A stretch of DNA of 64,000 nucleotides, taken from assembly GCA_021796435.1 (NCBI GenBank), contig JAJYXM010000016.1:998625-1062624 (forward strand). Direction: 5' to 3'. The DNA is from a bacterium. Its GTDB lineage: Bacteria; Patescibacteriota; Patescibacteriia; 2-12-FULL-60-25. The notes beneath the pieces were generated by a model, which was given only the letters and a program-made list of their open reading frames with translations, did no database searches and was not told where the DNA came from. Each line of letters begins with the position of its first letter. Within the stretch, counting starts at the first letter, position 1. This document shows positions 50,844-59,926 of the stretch, one piece after another. A program made the translations under genes and the position numbers.

Positions 50844-51823
50844 ATTTTTTTGATGGTTAGTGTTTTGGTTAATTTGGGTTCCTTGAATCTGATAATCGAC
50901 TGTTTCCCGTACTTCTTATCAATCTCTACTGCTAACCATCGTCTACCTAATTTCTCTGCACAATAGCCGGTGGTATTTGTCCCAGCGAAGGGATCAAAGA
51001 CCAGATCATCGGGCTCGGTCAAGAATTCTATAAAAAACGATGCTAATGCGGTAGGCATTCTTGCCGGATGTATTGGTATATTTTTCCGGCGACATTCATT
51101 TGAAAAAAAGTCATTGGAGTTTGTATTTGCAAAGCTGAACATGTTTTGAGGAAGCCGTAGATCTCTTTCCTGATCCATCTGCTCAAGCTCAAGCACGTTG
51201 TGCATAATGCTACCTTTGTTGTCGGTCAAAAAACTTTTCTCGCTGATGGTATGCTCGGATGGTCTGCGACCGGAGTTGTATTTTTTTCGTTTTAAGAGTT
51301 GCAACATGCTTTTGCTATATGGCCGAAGTACGCGCCTGTTGTCTGCTTTCGGGTAATCCGATTTGGACATCCACCAAACATGCGTGTAGCTGTCGATTGT
51401 GCGGATCCGATTGACCGTAACCCATTGAGCCGGAGACGGCAATCGAGATGGGTTATAGCAAATGAACTCCTGACATAGGCGTAAATCAGCTTTTGGATTG
51501 TTTAGGAATGCAATCAAGGATTCGAGAGACAAGAGAGCCTGTACCGGCCGCCCATGCTCCCACGCATTGCCAAGCTCTACCACTATTGAGCCATCTTTCT
51601 TGAGTAATTTTGTGAATAGCGGTGCAAGATCCGAAAGCCATTTTTTGTATTCATCGCCGAGCTTATTTCCATACTTCTTTTTTGCGTTTAAAGGAAATGG
51701 TGGGGAGAACAAAATCAGTTGGACTTTGTTTTTGAAATCATCGAGCGATCCGTTTTCAATAAGCTTCTGGGAATCTCCCAGTATGTATTGACCACGGCTA
51801 GTTTTATACAAAAGATTTTTCAT
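50840..51823 (-). CDS. DNA methyltransferase (N4/N6, beta class)
   Basis: Starting at ATG 51823 (four bases after the Res stop), the protein has 327 residues. Motif IV is 'LILFSPPFPL' (Ser-Pro-Pro-Phe, more like N4-cytosine enzymes than the Asp-Pro-Pro-Tyr of N6-adenine enzymes) and comes before the SAM-binding 'FDPFAGTNTTGYCAEKLGR', the beta-class order. It is distinct from the type III Mod in the same operon and may protect the phage or host DNA from a second nuclease such as HerA-NurA. Confidence 0.88.
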   Translation of the reverse strand: MKNLLYKTSRGQYILGDSQKLIENGSLDDFKNKVQLILFSPPFPLNAKKKYGNKLGDEYKKWLSDLAPLFTKLLKKDGSIVVELGNAWEHGRPVQALLSLESLIAFLNNPKADLRLCQEFICYNPSRLPSPAQWVTVNRIRTIDSYTHVWWMSKSDYPKADNRRVLRPYSKSMLQLLKRKKYNSGRRPSEHTISEKSFLTDNKGSIMHNVLELEQMDQERDLRLPQNMFSFANTNSNDFFSNECRRKNIPIHPARMPTALASFFIEFLTEPDDLVFDPFAGTNTTGYCAEKLGRRWLAVEIDKKYGKQSIIRFKEPKLTKTLTIKKI

Positions 51824-51827
51824 AAAT

Positions 51828-54509
51828 TTATTTATTCCACCCACGGATCACCTCGCTAAAGTTGCGGGGTTTTTGTTGTTGGGCTTCCCAATCTTCTTGC
51901 TTGATATAAAGCATACGATAGGTGGCACCTTTTTGATTGGCGTTCACATCGTCGCACCACTGCGCCAGGCGTTTGATTTTCTCAACGTCATCCAAATCCT
52001 CCCGACCCTTGGTTTCGATCACGTAATATTCTTTTTGCGATACTTTTACAATGAAGTCCGGATAGTAATCGGAGATACTTCCATTGGCATTGCGGTAGTC
52101 AATTTTGAAGTGGACGGCAAAATAGTTTTTCACGTACGAGACAATATCCTCACAATTCTCAAGGAAGCTAACAAACTCCAACTCAAAGTGGCTATCGCCA
52201 ATAATTTTGTTGAAGACGCTCTTTTTCGGGACGATATAACCCTGATCCTTTACCACGAAAGGTCGGCTCTTACTGATCTTGATATAGTCTCGGATCTCGG
52301 CTTCTCCTTTGTCTAAAACCGTAAGACTATTTATCTCTTTTTTAAATGTCTCAATTATCGTTCGCGATACTTCAATCTCCGAGAGATTGCGAAGCGAGTT
52401 AAGATTCTCTAGCTCAATAGACTTGTTAAACAGATGGTCTTGAATGAACTCTTTGACTTTCCCATAAAGCACATCGTAGCCAGAAACTAATCGAAGCTCT
52501 TTCATAATGATCTGCGTAAAGTAGCCGATCACACTTTGATAGTTCGGAATAAAATTGCTATCGAGTTCGGTTTTGTGAGTTATATCGCCACTGGTAATGT
52601 CTCTAAAGACGATCTCTCGCTTTTCCTCGTCAGTAAATTCTTTGAGCGCAATCTTTTGGTGGTCAAACTTTCCCACATTTAGATCGGAAAGATTTTTATA
52701 CTCACGGTAGATACGCGGAGTGAGCACGGGAATCTCGATCTCCAGCTTTTCAATATCCTTTTTCATATTTTCCCGATCAACTTCAACAACCAAAGGAGCT
52801 TTGGGTCCCGTGCCCTCTCCCATTTTGCGATGTTCAAGCTCAACGCCCTCACTTTTGATAGATTCCACAAAATCCATAAATGCGTCTGTACCGACAACGC
52901 TTACCATCTCCGGGAGTTCGGGATCACGGTACATGCGGCGCAAACCACGACCGAGTGTTTGTTCGGGGAGAATATTGCTTTTAGAGCTATAAGCACGTAG
53001 ACCAACGATGGTCGTTACGTTCCGAACATCCCAACCCTCTTTAAGCATTAAAACCGAGACAATAACTTTGTGCGGACTATCGAGACGATCAATAGCATTG
53101 GCGTCATGCCTCAACTGTTTAAGTTCTTCTTCTTTTTTACCACTCACGCTTTCCGATATTTCACCGTTGTCTTTGGTATGAATAACGAGCACTCCACCTT
53201 TGAGATCGGCATAAGTATTTTCGAGATACTTGGCAACCTCGTCGCAATTCTTGGTGTCATCGGTCATTACAAACAAAACCGATTTTTTGCCGAGCTTGAT
53301 ATGCTCATCGTATACTTTTTTCCATTCCAAATAACCGAGGTGGATATAGTCCTTATATTTCTCGGTAAAGTCGGAGGTCTTGTGCTCCTGTAGTTTTGCG
53401 CGGCTAGCGGAATCCGGAAGTACAGGGTGCTTAACCACGTTTTGGTGAATGGCCTCTACCAATGGGTAATCGCTTACCGTTTGGACAAAAATAGAACCAT
53501 TAGTGTGTTTCGGGGTAGCGGTAACATCAATTTGCAAAGAAAGCTGACCACCTTTCATTTTGAGCCGATTATGAATATCCTCGATTGCCTTAAACCATGC
53601 CAAACGTGGATCGTGAATGTGGTGCGCCTCATCGTTTAAAACAATAAGCTCGTCCACGTTCCGAACAATATCGCCTACGTCCAGCTTAGATTCATTTGTG
53701 CTACCGATTGGTTTTTTGCCTAGAAAGTAATTTGTAGTATCCGGATCATCAAAGCTTGCGGATTCAACAGCCCCCTCGTATACCCGATGAATGTTTGTCA
53801 AAAAGATATTGCCGGTTTTTTGTACAGCCCCGATCTCATCCTGAACATGGAGCGTCATTTGAAAATCATTGCGCCAATCCTGACCCTGATATCCATTGTC
53901 GGGGAGTACTGGGTCATCAAAGAAAATTTTAAGACCGTCGAAGTCGGTGCGAATACGATCGAGGACGATGATGTTGGGGGTGATTAGCAAGAAGTTACGA
54001 GCGAGTTGAGAATCGGCTTCGTAGAGTTTATGAAAGTAGCTCCAAGCCAAAATAAGAGAGAGCACCTTTGTCTTGCCCGAGCCAGTGGCCATCTTTACCA
54101 CGTAGCGCGTCCATGCTTCATCGAACATGGCCGGTGATACCGCACCAGATACATCAAAACGAATTAAGTCATATTTATCCCGGGCCTTGGCAACTTCATA
54201 CAGCCAGATAACGGTTTCCACGGCCTCACGCTGGGCAAAATAATATTTAAAAGAAATGGTCTCACCGGTGGGGGTTTGTATTGGATGATCGGTTAAAAAC
54301 CACCACTTCAATAATGCGCGGCTTGTATCACTCGCGCCCTCATAGTCAGACAACCGCCAGTCCTTAACTTTTTTGCGGAGTTCGGCAACAAGCGGGGGGA
54401 GTAATTTTTCATACCCCTTTTCTCTTAGATTTTCATCGGCAGGAAACCAGCGAATTGCTGGATCAAGAATGTCGTAGGGAGATGTAGGAAATTTTTGATG
54501 TAGTGCCAT
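51828..54509 (-). CDS. res: Type III restriction enzyme, Res subunit
   Basis: The 893-residue protein has a superfamily 2 helicase core: 'MATGSGKTKVLSLIL' (Walker A), 'LNDEAHHIHD' (motif II), 'DVTATPKHTNGS' (motif III) and 'GRGLRRM' (motif VI). A C-terminal PD-(D/E)XK nuclease follows with 'YYPDFIVKVSQKEYYVIETKG'. This is the Res subunit that cuts after meeting another Res-Mod complex on DNA. The gene lies four bases after mod and appears full-length. Confidence 0.93.
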   Translation of the reverse strand: MALHQKFPTSPYDILDPAIRWFPADENLREKGYEKLLPPLVAELRKKVKDWRLSDYEGASDTSRALLKWWFLTDHPIQTPTGETISFKYYFAQREAVETVIWLYEVAKARDKYDLIRFDVSGAVSPAMFDEAWTRYVVKMATGSGKTKVLSLILAWSYFHKLYEADSQLARNFLLITPNIIVLDRIRTDFDGLKIFFDDPVLPDNGYQGQDWRNDFQMTLHVQDEIGAVQKTGNIFLTNIHRVYEGAVESASFDDPDTTNYFLGKKPIGSTNESKLDVGDIVRNVDELIVLNDEAHHIHDPRLAWFKAIEDIHNRLKMKGGQLSLQIDVTATPKHTNGSIFVQTVSDYPLVEAIHQNVVKHPVLPDSASRAKLQEHKTSDFTEKYKDYIHLGYLEWKKVYDEHIKLGKKSVLFVMTDDTKNCDEVAKYLENTYADLKGGVLVIHTKDNGEISESVSGKKEEELKQLRHDANAIDRLDSPHKVIVSVLMLKEGWDVRNVTTIVGLRAYSSKSNILPEQTLGRGLRRMYRDPELPEMVSVVGTDAFMDFVESIKSEGVELEHRKMGEGTGPKAPLVVEVDRENMKKDIEKLEIEIPVLTPRIYREYKNLSDLNVGKFDHQKIALKEFTDEEKREIVFRDITSGDITHKTELDSNFIPNYQSVIGYFTQIIMKELRLVSGYDVLYGKVKEFIQDHLFNKSIELENLNSLRNLSEIEVSRTIIETFKKEINSLTVLDKGEAEIRDYIKISKSRPFVVKDQGYIVPKKSVFNKIIGDSHFELEFVSFLENCEDIVSYVKNYFAVHFKIDYRNANGSISDYYPDFIVKVSQKEYYVIETKGREDLDDVEKIKRLAQWCDDVNANQKGATYRMLYIKQEDWEAQQQKPRNFSEVIRGWNK

Positions 54510-54513
54510 AAAT

Positions 54514-56733
54514 TTATACTGTTACGTCGATCACTTTCATAGTGTCATTGCCGAATATATCTACGACCTTGATCGCAATTTTCCGTTTGCCTTTCTCCAT
54601 CTCTCGGGGGGTACTGGTCATTTCGAGGCCACGGTCTTTTTTGGTGCGGAATGATTGCCACTCGTTCTCAAATACATAGCTACCGGTCCATACTTCCTCA
54701 AAGTCTCCGGCCTCATTTTTTATTCGGATAATTTCTTTCTTGCTCTCGAAATTAAAGTCGATTGCCCAATAGTCGATCCAATCCGTCCATTTCTTTGTAA
54801 GAAGCTCCCGAGTAAGAATGCCGTCCTTGTCCTTGGCTACCTTGATAATCTGGCCATTTTCAACGATCAGCTTTTTACCGCCAGCTTTCAAATTTTCCTC
54901 AACTTCTTTTATTGAGTCCTGATTGTAGAACACCGAGAAATCAGTAAGCTCGATGGATACCGATCCTTTTTTCACGATCGGTTTAACCTCGATGTACGAG
55001 ACATCGTGGAATACAACCTGATTCTTTTCGATGGCGCGTTTATCGAACACATCTCGGGGAATGTATTTGAGCGCAAGATCAATGCCCTTACTCTTTGCTT
55101 CCTCTTGGATGTTGGGGAATAGACCCATCTCGAACTCAAAGGCGAGGATATCAACTTTCGTAATCTGCTTTTCGATACTTTCTTTAATCACCGCCTCAAC
55201 GAATAATCGTGATAGCGGCAAATTAATAGGTCCGATGGCAACCAATCGAGAATTTTTCTTGCCATGGAAAGTCTTGAAACCATCAAACGATTCTGCCTTA
55301 TAAGCGGAAAGCACAAGCGAGACAAAATCTTTCTCTTTTTTGGCGAGTTGCTTTTGTCTATCTTCTTCGCGTAGATCGGGATTAACACCGATGTAATGCT
55401 GGCGTTCGTATTTGCCAAGGTTAAGGATCTCGAATGCTCTAAAATCCTTGCCCTCTTTTTTGAGTTGCCGCTGTACGCCGATCATGCGCTTGCGAGTTGT
55501 GTGAATACCGAACTTGCCGATATCGCTCCCGATCCATTTACGGCCAAGCTTTTCTGCAACTGCCAAAGTAGTGCCGGAACCGGCAAAGAAGTCGGCCACA
55601 ATATCACCCTCGTTTGAGGAGGCCTTTATAATTCTTTCGAGCAACGCTTCGGGTTTTTGTGTCGGATACTCTTTAGAGACCGAGGATGAGATATCGTCCC
55701 ATACATCCTTACATCGAACGCCGCTCTCATTCATGTATTGCTTTCTGCTAGGAACTTTTCCGGCTTCAACGATTAAGATACCCTCTTTTAGCCATTCATC
55801 AGCGGTCGATTTTGGCATACGATATCCATTCGCTGGTGCTTTTTCTCCTTTTCCAAAACTATATACATAACCGCCTCCACCTGGGTTATCAATCGGCACT
55901 AGACGATATGTACCTTTTTCATCCGAATATTTATAAAGCTTGTTGCTTGCCTCACCGTACGCCTGAAAAACATCGTTCCAAATGTAGGAATCAGATTTCG
56001 AGTATAAGAAAATCGTATCGTGCGATTTGATATATTTTTTATTCTTTGCCGAGGTATCACCAACGGCACCCTGCCAAATAATCTCATTAAGGAATCGGCT
56101 CTTATCAAACAATTCATCCATAACCGTGCGAATGTAGTGTGTAAGACGATAGTCGCAATGCACATAAACACACCCATCTTCGGCCAGCAGATCACGAATT
56201 AATGACAATCGCTCATAGATCATGGCAACAAAGCTATCAGCACCCTTGCCCCATGTGTCCCGATACGCCAACTCTTCAAGCACGTTTGGTTTTTTAGTAA
56301 ATTCCTCATCACCAATTTCAATGTTCATTGAGAAGTCTGCACCGACATCAAATGGCGGATCAATATAAACCAGTTTGATACCGCCTTGCGCCTGAATTTC
56401 TTGGCGGAGAGGTCCGTTCTTTAAGCTTGCAAGAATAAGTTTGTTATCGCCCCAAATGAGCTTATTAGTCCAACCCTTGAGCTGGCGACCACGCGTATCA
56501 ATATCGAAAAGTGTACGCTGAAGCTTAGTCTCTTTTTCGTTGCGTGGCTCATCAACCTGCTCGATCACTTGGAATGGTAAGACAACATTGGTAACGTCGT
56601 TTGTCTTATCACTCCAAACAAGCTCGATCTCTCGTTTATCTTCAAAAAGCAGGAAGCGATACTTTTCCGGCAACGGCTTGTCGGCTTCCAAAAACTTTTT
56701 TATATCTCGTTTTTCACTATCTGATAGTTGCAT
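54514..56733 (-). CDS. mod: Type III DNA methyltransferase, Mod subunit
   Basis: The 739-residue protein has '[14 protein letters not shown]' (Asp-Pro-Pro-Phe catalytic motif IV for N6-adenine) before the SAM site '[22 protein letters not shown]', the beta-class order of type III Mod enzymes, with a long central target-recognition region and a C-terminal extension. It sets the recognition site and methylates one strand. It is coupled to res downstream and DUF4268 upstream (five bases). Confidence 0.92.
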   Translation of the reverse strand: MQLSDSEKRDIKKFLEADKPLPEKYRFLLFEDKREIELVWSDKTNDVTNVVLPFQVIEQVDEPRNEKETKLQRTLFDIDTRGRQLKGWTNKLIWGDNKLILASLKNGPLRQEIQAQGGIKLVYIDPPFDVGADFSMNIEIGDEEFTKKPNVLEELAYRDTWGKGADSFVAMIYERLSLIRDLLAEDGCVYVHCDYRLTHYIRTVMDELFDKSRFLNEIIWQGAVGDTSAKNKKYIKSHDTIFLYSKSDSYIWNDVFQAYGEASNKLYKYSDEKGTYRLVPIDNPGGGGYVYSFGKGEKAPANGYRMPKSTADEWLKEGILIVEAGKVPSRKQYMNESGVRCKDVWDDISSSVSKEYPTQKPEALLERIIKASSNEGDIVADFFAGSGTTLAVAEKLGRKWIGSDIGKFGIHTTRKRMIGVQRQLKKEGKDFRAFEILNLGKYERQHYIGVNPDLREEDRQKQLAKKEKDFVSLVLSAYKAESFDGFKTFHGKKNSRLVAIGPINLPLSRLFVEAVIKESIEKQITKVDILAFEFEMGLFPNIQEEAKSKGIDLALKYIPRDVFDKRAIEKNQVVFHDVSYIEVKPIVKKGSVSIELTDFSVFYNQDSIKEVEENLKAGGKKLIVENGQIIKVAKDKDGILTRELLTKKWTDWIDYWAIDFNFESKKEIIRIKNEAGDFEEVWTGSYVFENEWQSFRTKKDRGLEMTSTPREMEKGKRKIAIKVVDIFGNDTMKVIDVTV

Positions 56734-56738
56734 AGCTT

Positions 56739-57683
56739 TTATTTCTTAAATTCACGGAAATGTCGCCCAAAAACTTTTTGGAACAACACTGTTTTCTCAT
56801 AAAGCCACGAGAAGTTATTTTGCGTTTCATTCGGCTTGAAGATATCCGGTACTTCTTTCTTAATTTTGATACGTGAAGCAATCGGCGCGTCCACAAACTC
56901 CATCGGCTCGCCGATTTCTTTTTCTATCTCTGCTTGTCGTTCTTGCAAGAAGTGGAATAAATCTTTGTTCCGGTTGATGTAGATTTCGCAACCGAGCAGA
57001 TTTTTTCGAGTGTCCACTGTAAGCGCAACGTGAGCGTCAGAACTGCCCATGCTGACATTGAACCAATGTTGGGCGCGAGGCGAGCGTCCGAAATTGGCTC
57101 GCGAATCTCGATTTTTGACGTAATCCTTGAACTTAGTCCAAAAATCAAGCTGTTGAAGTTTTGTGTCCGTCAATTCACCACTTCCTGCTGGGCTTGCCTT
57201 AAACGCTTTTGCCCATTCGTTCGGACTAACCATGATCTCAAACTTCGGCGCGGGATTTGAACCCTCAATTTGCCACAACTCCACCTTGATTAAGAAGAAA
57301 AGCGTCTTTTCGTCAGTGTGCTCATTTAGCCATTCGATTGCGCGTTGGTGTTCATCTCTTGTGTCGCGAACTACCCAAATAATTATTTCTGCGTCGTAGC
57401 CGGAAGCGTAAGTAATGATTTTGCCAAGATGATCATGGTTTGTATCCTCAAGCTGATTTTCAATGATAATTTTTCGGCCGGAGCTTTCTTCTTCGGCCAA
57501 AATATCAACCTTGAAACTACCAACGCTTGCCTCAACTTTAGTGAGCTTTATATCAACGCCGATTTCTTCGCTCAATAAATCTAAATTTTCCTGTTGTGCG
57601 AGCCAAGTTGTAAAATCAATAGCCTCGTGTCCCCAGACATCTCTTAAATCTACCTTTTGCAATTTTGATAAATTCTTTTTCAT
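56739..57683 (-). CDS. DUF4268-type protein with nuclease-like N-terminus
   Basis: Starting at ATG 57683 (314 residues). The N-terminal half contains '[33 protein letters not shown]', whose Asp and Glu-x-Gln pattern fits a PD-(D/E)XK-type fold. The C-terminal half contains '[16 protein letters not shown]' and '[17 protein letters not shown]', the DUF4268 region. Proteins of this type are often next to restriction systems. Its role here (nuclease or DNA sensor) is unknown. Confidence 0.75.
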   Translation of the reverse strand: MKKNLSKLQKVDLRDVWGHEAIDFTTWLAQQENLDLLSEEIGVDIKLTKVEASVGSFKVDILAEEESSGRKIIIENQLEDTNHDHLGKIITYASGYDAEIIIWVVRDTRDEHQRAIEWLNEHTDEKTLFFLIKVELWQIEGSNPAPKFEIMVSPNEWAKAFKASPAGSGELTDTKLQQLDFWTKFKDYVKNRDSRANFGRSPRAQHWFNVSMGSSDAHVALTVDTRKNLLGCEIYINRNKDLFHFLQERQAEIEKEIGEPMEFVDAPIASRIKIKKEVPDIFKPNETQNNFSWLYEKTVLFQKVFGRHFREFKK

Positions 57684-57688
57684 AGATT

Positions 57689-58183
57689 TTAAATATATTC
57701 TTGATGGCCGCAATGACATGCAGAGCCATCATTCGTTGCCATACTGAAATAAGACTTTTTGGCCACAATAATAAAATCTCCAAAGAATGGCTTGAACGAC
57801 AAAACTTGCGAATCTGCTTGCAGTGCTCGCATAAGTTTTGTATCTGCCTCGTCCGGTGTGGGATCATTCGAGCCCGGATGATTCAGCAAGATAATAAATT
57901 TCTTGGCAAGGAAAAGTGAGAAATAATGCCAAAGCATTTGAGTGTCAAAGTTCTTGGGGGAGGATCCCAAAAACACCTGATGTCCAAGGAACAGATTTTT
58001 GTCATCAAGATAAACACCAATAACCTTAGAGACATTTTCGTCCTCTAAGTCTTTTAAAAATTTATACAAGTCCTCCGGGTCTTTCACCTGACCTTGGATC
58101 GGAAGCTCGACATCGGTTTCGACAATCTCGTATTTCTTGAGATATCGTTTTCCATCGTCATTTTTGTGCTCAACGTTTTTCAT
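57689..58183 (-). CDS. RadC-like JAB-domain protein, degenerate site
   Basis: The 164-residue protein resembles the JAB/MPN domain of RadC: 'VIGVYLDDKNLFLGHQVFLG' and 'FIILLNHPGSNDPTPDEADTKLMRAL'. In RadC the metal site reads His-x-His-Pro-x7-Ser-x2-Asp; here the first His is Asn and the Ser position is Thr, so metal binding may be altered. RadC-like proteins are frequent in mobile elements and defence islands. It lies 20 bases after the Fic gene. Confidence 0.75.
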   Translation of the reverse strand: MKNVEHKNDDGKRYLKKYEIVETDVELPIQGQVKDPEDLYKFLKDLEDENVSKVIGVYLDDKNLFLGHQVFLGSSPKNFDTQMLWHYFSLFLAKKFIILLNHPGSNDPTPDEADTKLMRALQADSQVLSFKPFFGDFIIVAKKSYFSMATNDGSACHCGHQEYI

Positions 58184-58203
58184 AGGCGATTTCCTTAGTT
58201 AAT

Positions 58204-59268
58204 TTATACTTTTATATAGCGCGTACCGCGACCACGGCCGACGCGTTTGACCTTGCCCAATTCAACCAAGCGATCCAGTGCCTGACGCACCGTACCTAGG
58301 GCAATGTCTGTTGCTTTCACAACATCACTGGGTCCGGTTTCTCCAACTTCCGAGATATATTTCCATACCTCATATTGCTTGGGAGAAAGCGTGTCCTCAA
58401 CCTTTTCTTCTTCCAAGTATGAGAGAGCTTTTGTTGCCTGCTCTTTAATAACCGAAAGGAAGAAATTGAGCCATGGCGCGATAGTGTCATGGTCAGTTTT
58501 AAAAGTTTCTTGGGACTTGCGGAGTGCGATGTAGTACTCATCCTTGCGTCGCTCAACGATCTGCTCATGCGAGACGTATTGAACGAATGTGTAGCCGGAT
58601 CGTAAAAGCAAAAGGTTTGTAAGGACACGAGAAAGACGCCCATTACCATCCTCGAATGGGTGAATTTTCAAAAACTCGACAATAAAATTGGCGATGATAA
58701 GCAACTGATGGAAGCGATTTTTTTCCAATGCCTCACTGGTCCAATCAACAAGCTCCTGCATTTCCTTGGCCGTGAGATATGCCGGTGTCGTCTCGAACAT
58801 TATTTGAGCTACTTTGCCATCTGGTCCCAATACACCGACCGTGTTCTCTTTCTTTTTGTAGTCGCCACGATGAGTGTCGTCCTTGTTTGAGTATTTGAGA
58901 AGCTCTTTGTGAAGCGATGTGATGACACTTTCCCGAAGCGGTAGATTTTGGAAACTATCGAACACATTTTGAAGCGTCTCAAGATATCCCTGTACTTCTT
59001 GCGAATCGCGATCAGCAAATTTTGAGACCGCTAGACCACGCATGATTTTTTCTACTTCCTCATCATTCAATTTGGCACCCTCAATACGCGTCGAAGCACC
59101 GGCCGACGTAATCAGCGTCGACTTTCGGAGATTGGTAATGGCCTGCGGCGTCATTCTTAAGCCCGATTTAAACTCGCCGCGGATCCCGTCGATTTCTGCC
59201 AAAAGAGCCACGATATGCGGATCGGGGTTCTTTATGCGGTGATCAAATTTTCTGATAATGTCGTCCAT
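58204..59268 (-). CDS. Fic-domain protein with C-terminal winged helix
   Basis: The 354-residue protein has the full Fic motif 'HPFEDGNGRLSR' and, near the N-terminus, 'SAGASTRIEG' matching the inhibitory (S/T)xxxE(G/N) motif of class II Fic proteins. A C-terminal winged helix ('GPSDVVKATDIALGTVRQALDRL') follows. Fic enzymes transfer AMP to protein targets and are held inactive by the Glu. It is the first gene of the operon. The winged helix suggests it may also regulate the promoter upstream. Confidence 0.92.
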   Translation of the reverse strand: MDDIIRKFDHRIKNPDPHIVALLAEIDGIRGEFKSGLRMTPQAITNLRKSTLITSAGASTRIEGAKLNDEEVEKIMRGLAVSKFADRDSQEVQGYLETLQNVFDSFQNLPLRESVITSLHKELLKYSNKDDTHRGDYKKKENTVGVLGPDGKVAQIMFETTPAYLTAKEMQELVDWTSEALEKNRFHQLLIIANFIVEFLKIHPFEDGNGRLSRVLTNLLLLRSGYTFVQYVSHEQIVERRKDEYYIALRKSQETFKTDHDTIAPWLNFFLSVIKEQATKALSYLEEEKVEDTLSPKQYEVWKYISEVGETGPSDVVKATDIALGTVRQALDRLVELGKVKRVGRGRGTRYIKV

Positions 59269-59316
59269 AGATTTTGTTATTTGGCTTAACTTTTAACGTT
59301 GTATTGCATATAGCTG

Positions 59317-59345
59317 ATTATAACGGATTATAGCTGTAAATGCAA
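59317..59345 (-). promoter_or_regulatory. Promoter of the nine-gene defence operon
   Basis: On the minus strand TTGCAT (59345-59340) and a perfect TATAAT (59322-59317) are exactly 17 bases apart. A second TATAAT-like copy lies at 59332-59327, and the outer TTGCAT/ATGCAA pair forms an inverted repeat (59304-59345), a likely regulator site. Confidence 0.7.
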
Positions 59346-59457
59346 CAAGAGCCCCTGTGGAAGCCAGAAAAGCTCTGAAATCAAGGCTTTTTATAGCCAA
59401 AATCTTCATAATATGGCATAATGTCCACATAGATGGCTTATTTGGCCAATAACTCAA

Positions 59458-59613
59458 ATGGACAACGACCCCGAATTAGATCCCATACGCAAAGAAGTCG
59501 ATGAAGATAGTTTGCTCGAAGATCTTGCCGATGAGTTCGTAAACGGCGATCCGGATGACGCACTTGCCCGGGCCGAAGAACTCGGATATGACATCGACGA
59601 TTTACCACTTTAA
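59458..59613 (+). CDS. Very acidic 51-residue protein
   Basis: A short gene on the plus strand (ATG 59458). Of 51 residues 20 are Asp or Glu and only three are Lys or Arg, net charge about -17. No domain is recognised. Small, highly acidic phage proteins can act as DNA mimics that block restriction enzymes; here the gene lies right beside the restriction operon. That function is speculative. The ribosome binding site is weak. Confidence 0.45.
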   Translation: MDNDPELDPIRKEVDEDSLLEDLADEFVNGDPDDALARAEELGYDIDDLPL

Positions 59614-59636
59614 GCAATTATGCACACCCAGCATTC

Positions 59637-59666
59637 TTGCTCTCACTTTTTGATTGGTGCTATAAT
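59637..59666 (+). promoter_or_regulatory. Strong late-type promoter
   Basis: TTGCTC (59637-59642) and a perfect TATAAT (59661-59666) are 18 bases apart, with an extended TG (TGCTATAAT). The start would be near 59673, about 250 bases before the Dam-like gene. Confidence 0.65.
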
Positions 59667-59727
59667 GAATTTAACAACTGAATAGCTTATGCCTCACGGG
59701 GCATCCTGAAAGGTATTCCGAGTTTAA

Positions 59728-59784
59728 GAGCTCGCGATCCGTTATCACATTTTGTGGTACATGATCGCGAGCTCTTTTCGTTTT
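59728..59784 (+). terminator. Terminator within the late leader
   Basis: A perfect 12-base-pair stem (GAGCTCGCGATC/GATCGCGAGCTC) with a 23-base loop that itself can pair (CACATTTTGTG), followed by TTTTCGTTTTC. Transcripts from 59673 would end here at about 110 bases unless read through. Confidence 0.7.
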
Positions 59785-59926
59785 CAGTTGTTGTCAGCTC
59801 TCTGATACCCCGTAGGTCGACATCCGCAATCTGTAATCGACCTCACACTGCTCGGAGCTCACGGGTTCCGAGTACATAAAAAAATTTACAGAGGATGCGC
59901 GGGTGTCAGAGATTTGAATTAATTTT

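Larger units (their letters stand above)
59614..59926 (+). other. Long structured leader without a gene
   Basis: No protein gene is seen. The stretch holds a strong promoter (59637-59666), hairpins at 59690-59705, a long terminator-like stem (59728-59774) and further stems (GGTCGA/TCGACC at about 59813-59844, CTCGGA/TCCGAG at about 59853-59873) before the methylase start. It looks like a regulated late leader or a small RNA gene. Confidence 0.5.
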
